Source: Nitrospira lenta (GTDB taxonomy: Bacteria; Nitrospirota; Nitrospiria; Nitrospirales; Nitrospiraceae). From it: DNA of 5,849 nt. This document shows positions 5,821 to 5,849 of the stretch, one piece after another. The notes beneath the pieces were generated by a model. The model did not search any database. It worked only from the letters and a program-made list of their open reading frames with translations, and was not told where the DNA came from. The stretch's first letter is position 1. Each line of letters starts with the position of its first letter. The stretch is from assembly GCA_945906715.1 (NCBI GenBank), contig CAMDRK010000176.1, positions 1-5,849 of the forward strand. The letters are read 5' to 3'. Both the position numbers and the translations under genes were made by a program.

Positions 5821-5849
5821 TGGCACCGTCTCTGTGTGCCAGACACGGG
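5821..5849. repeat. REP-like or IS-end-like dyad at the right edge
   Basis: TGGCAC (5821-5826) and GTGCCA (5836-5841) form a 6-bp stem. Alternatively CCGTCTCTG (5826-5834) pairs with CAGACACGG (5840-5848) at eight of nine positions. The GTGCCAGACAC motif resembles dyads associated with REP elements and some IS200-like (Y1 transposase) ends, from memory. The element runs off the window, so its nature is unresolved. Confidence 0.3.

Overview
The window looks like chromosomal DNA from a moderately GC-rich Gram-negative bacterium. Outer-membrane beta-barrel proteins and a Sec/SPII-type lipoprotein support the Gram-negative call. The gene style (PagL-like barrels, an NHL-repeat lipoprotein, a stand-alone SF2 helicase next to prfC) resembles Nitrospira and relatives. 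That lineage guess is an inference from remembered protein style; no search was run.

Layout. Positions 1-235 hold no gene, but the extreme left edge carries a near-perfect Shine-Dalgarno on the minus strand, suggesting a leftward gene that begins just outside the window. Positions 236-795 and 991-1551 are tandem paralogues of a PagL-like lipid A 3-O-deacylase / acyloxyacyl hydrolase. The second is intact (186 aa). The first is broken by loss of one G in a G-run (GGGG at 505-508, against GGGGG at 1260-1264). With that G restored it would also be exactly 186 aa and would align to its neighbour without gaps. A 247-nt non-coding stretch (1552-1798) follows, with a weak terminator-like hairpin, a 7-bp inverted repeat and a 17-bp perfect dyad. 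Then comes a 517-aa SF2 (DExH) helicase (1799-3352, GTG start). It converges on prfC (3349-4974, minus strand), encoding peptide chain release factor 3, and the two stop codons overlap.

Right of prfC is a 464-nt divergent spacer (4975-5438) with a 12-bp palindrome and a tandem TACCCC heptamer repeat. It precedes a 95-aa putative lipoprotein (5439-5726) that carries only one recognisable NHL blade. The last 123 nt hold a strong hairpin and, at the edge, a REP-like or IS-end-like dyad.

How the genes work together: they do not form an obvious pathway. The PagL-like pair would act on lipopolysaccharide in the outer membrane, the helicase on nucleic acid in the cytoplasm, and RF3 recycles RF1/RF2 during translation termination. 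No complete defence system, CRISPR array, tRNA or rRNA is visible. The points most worth a second look are the single-base lesion in the first PagL-like copy, the dyad-rich leader of the uncharacterised helicase, and the one-blade NHL lipoprotein.
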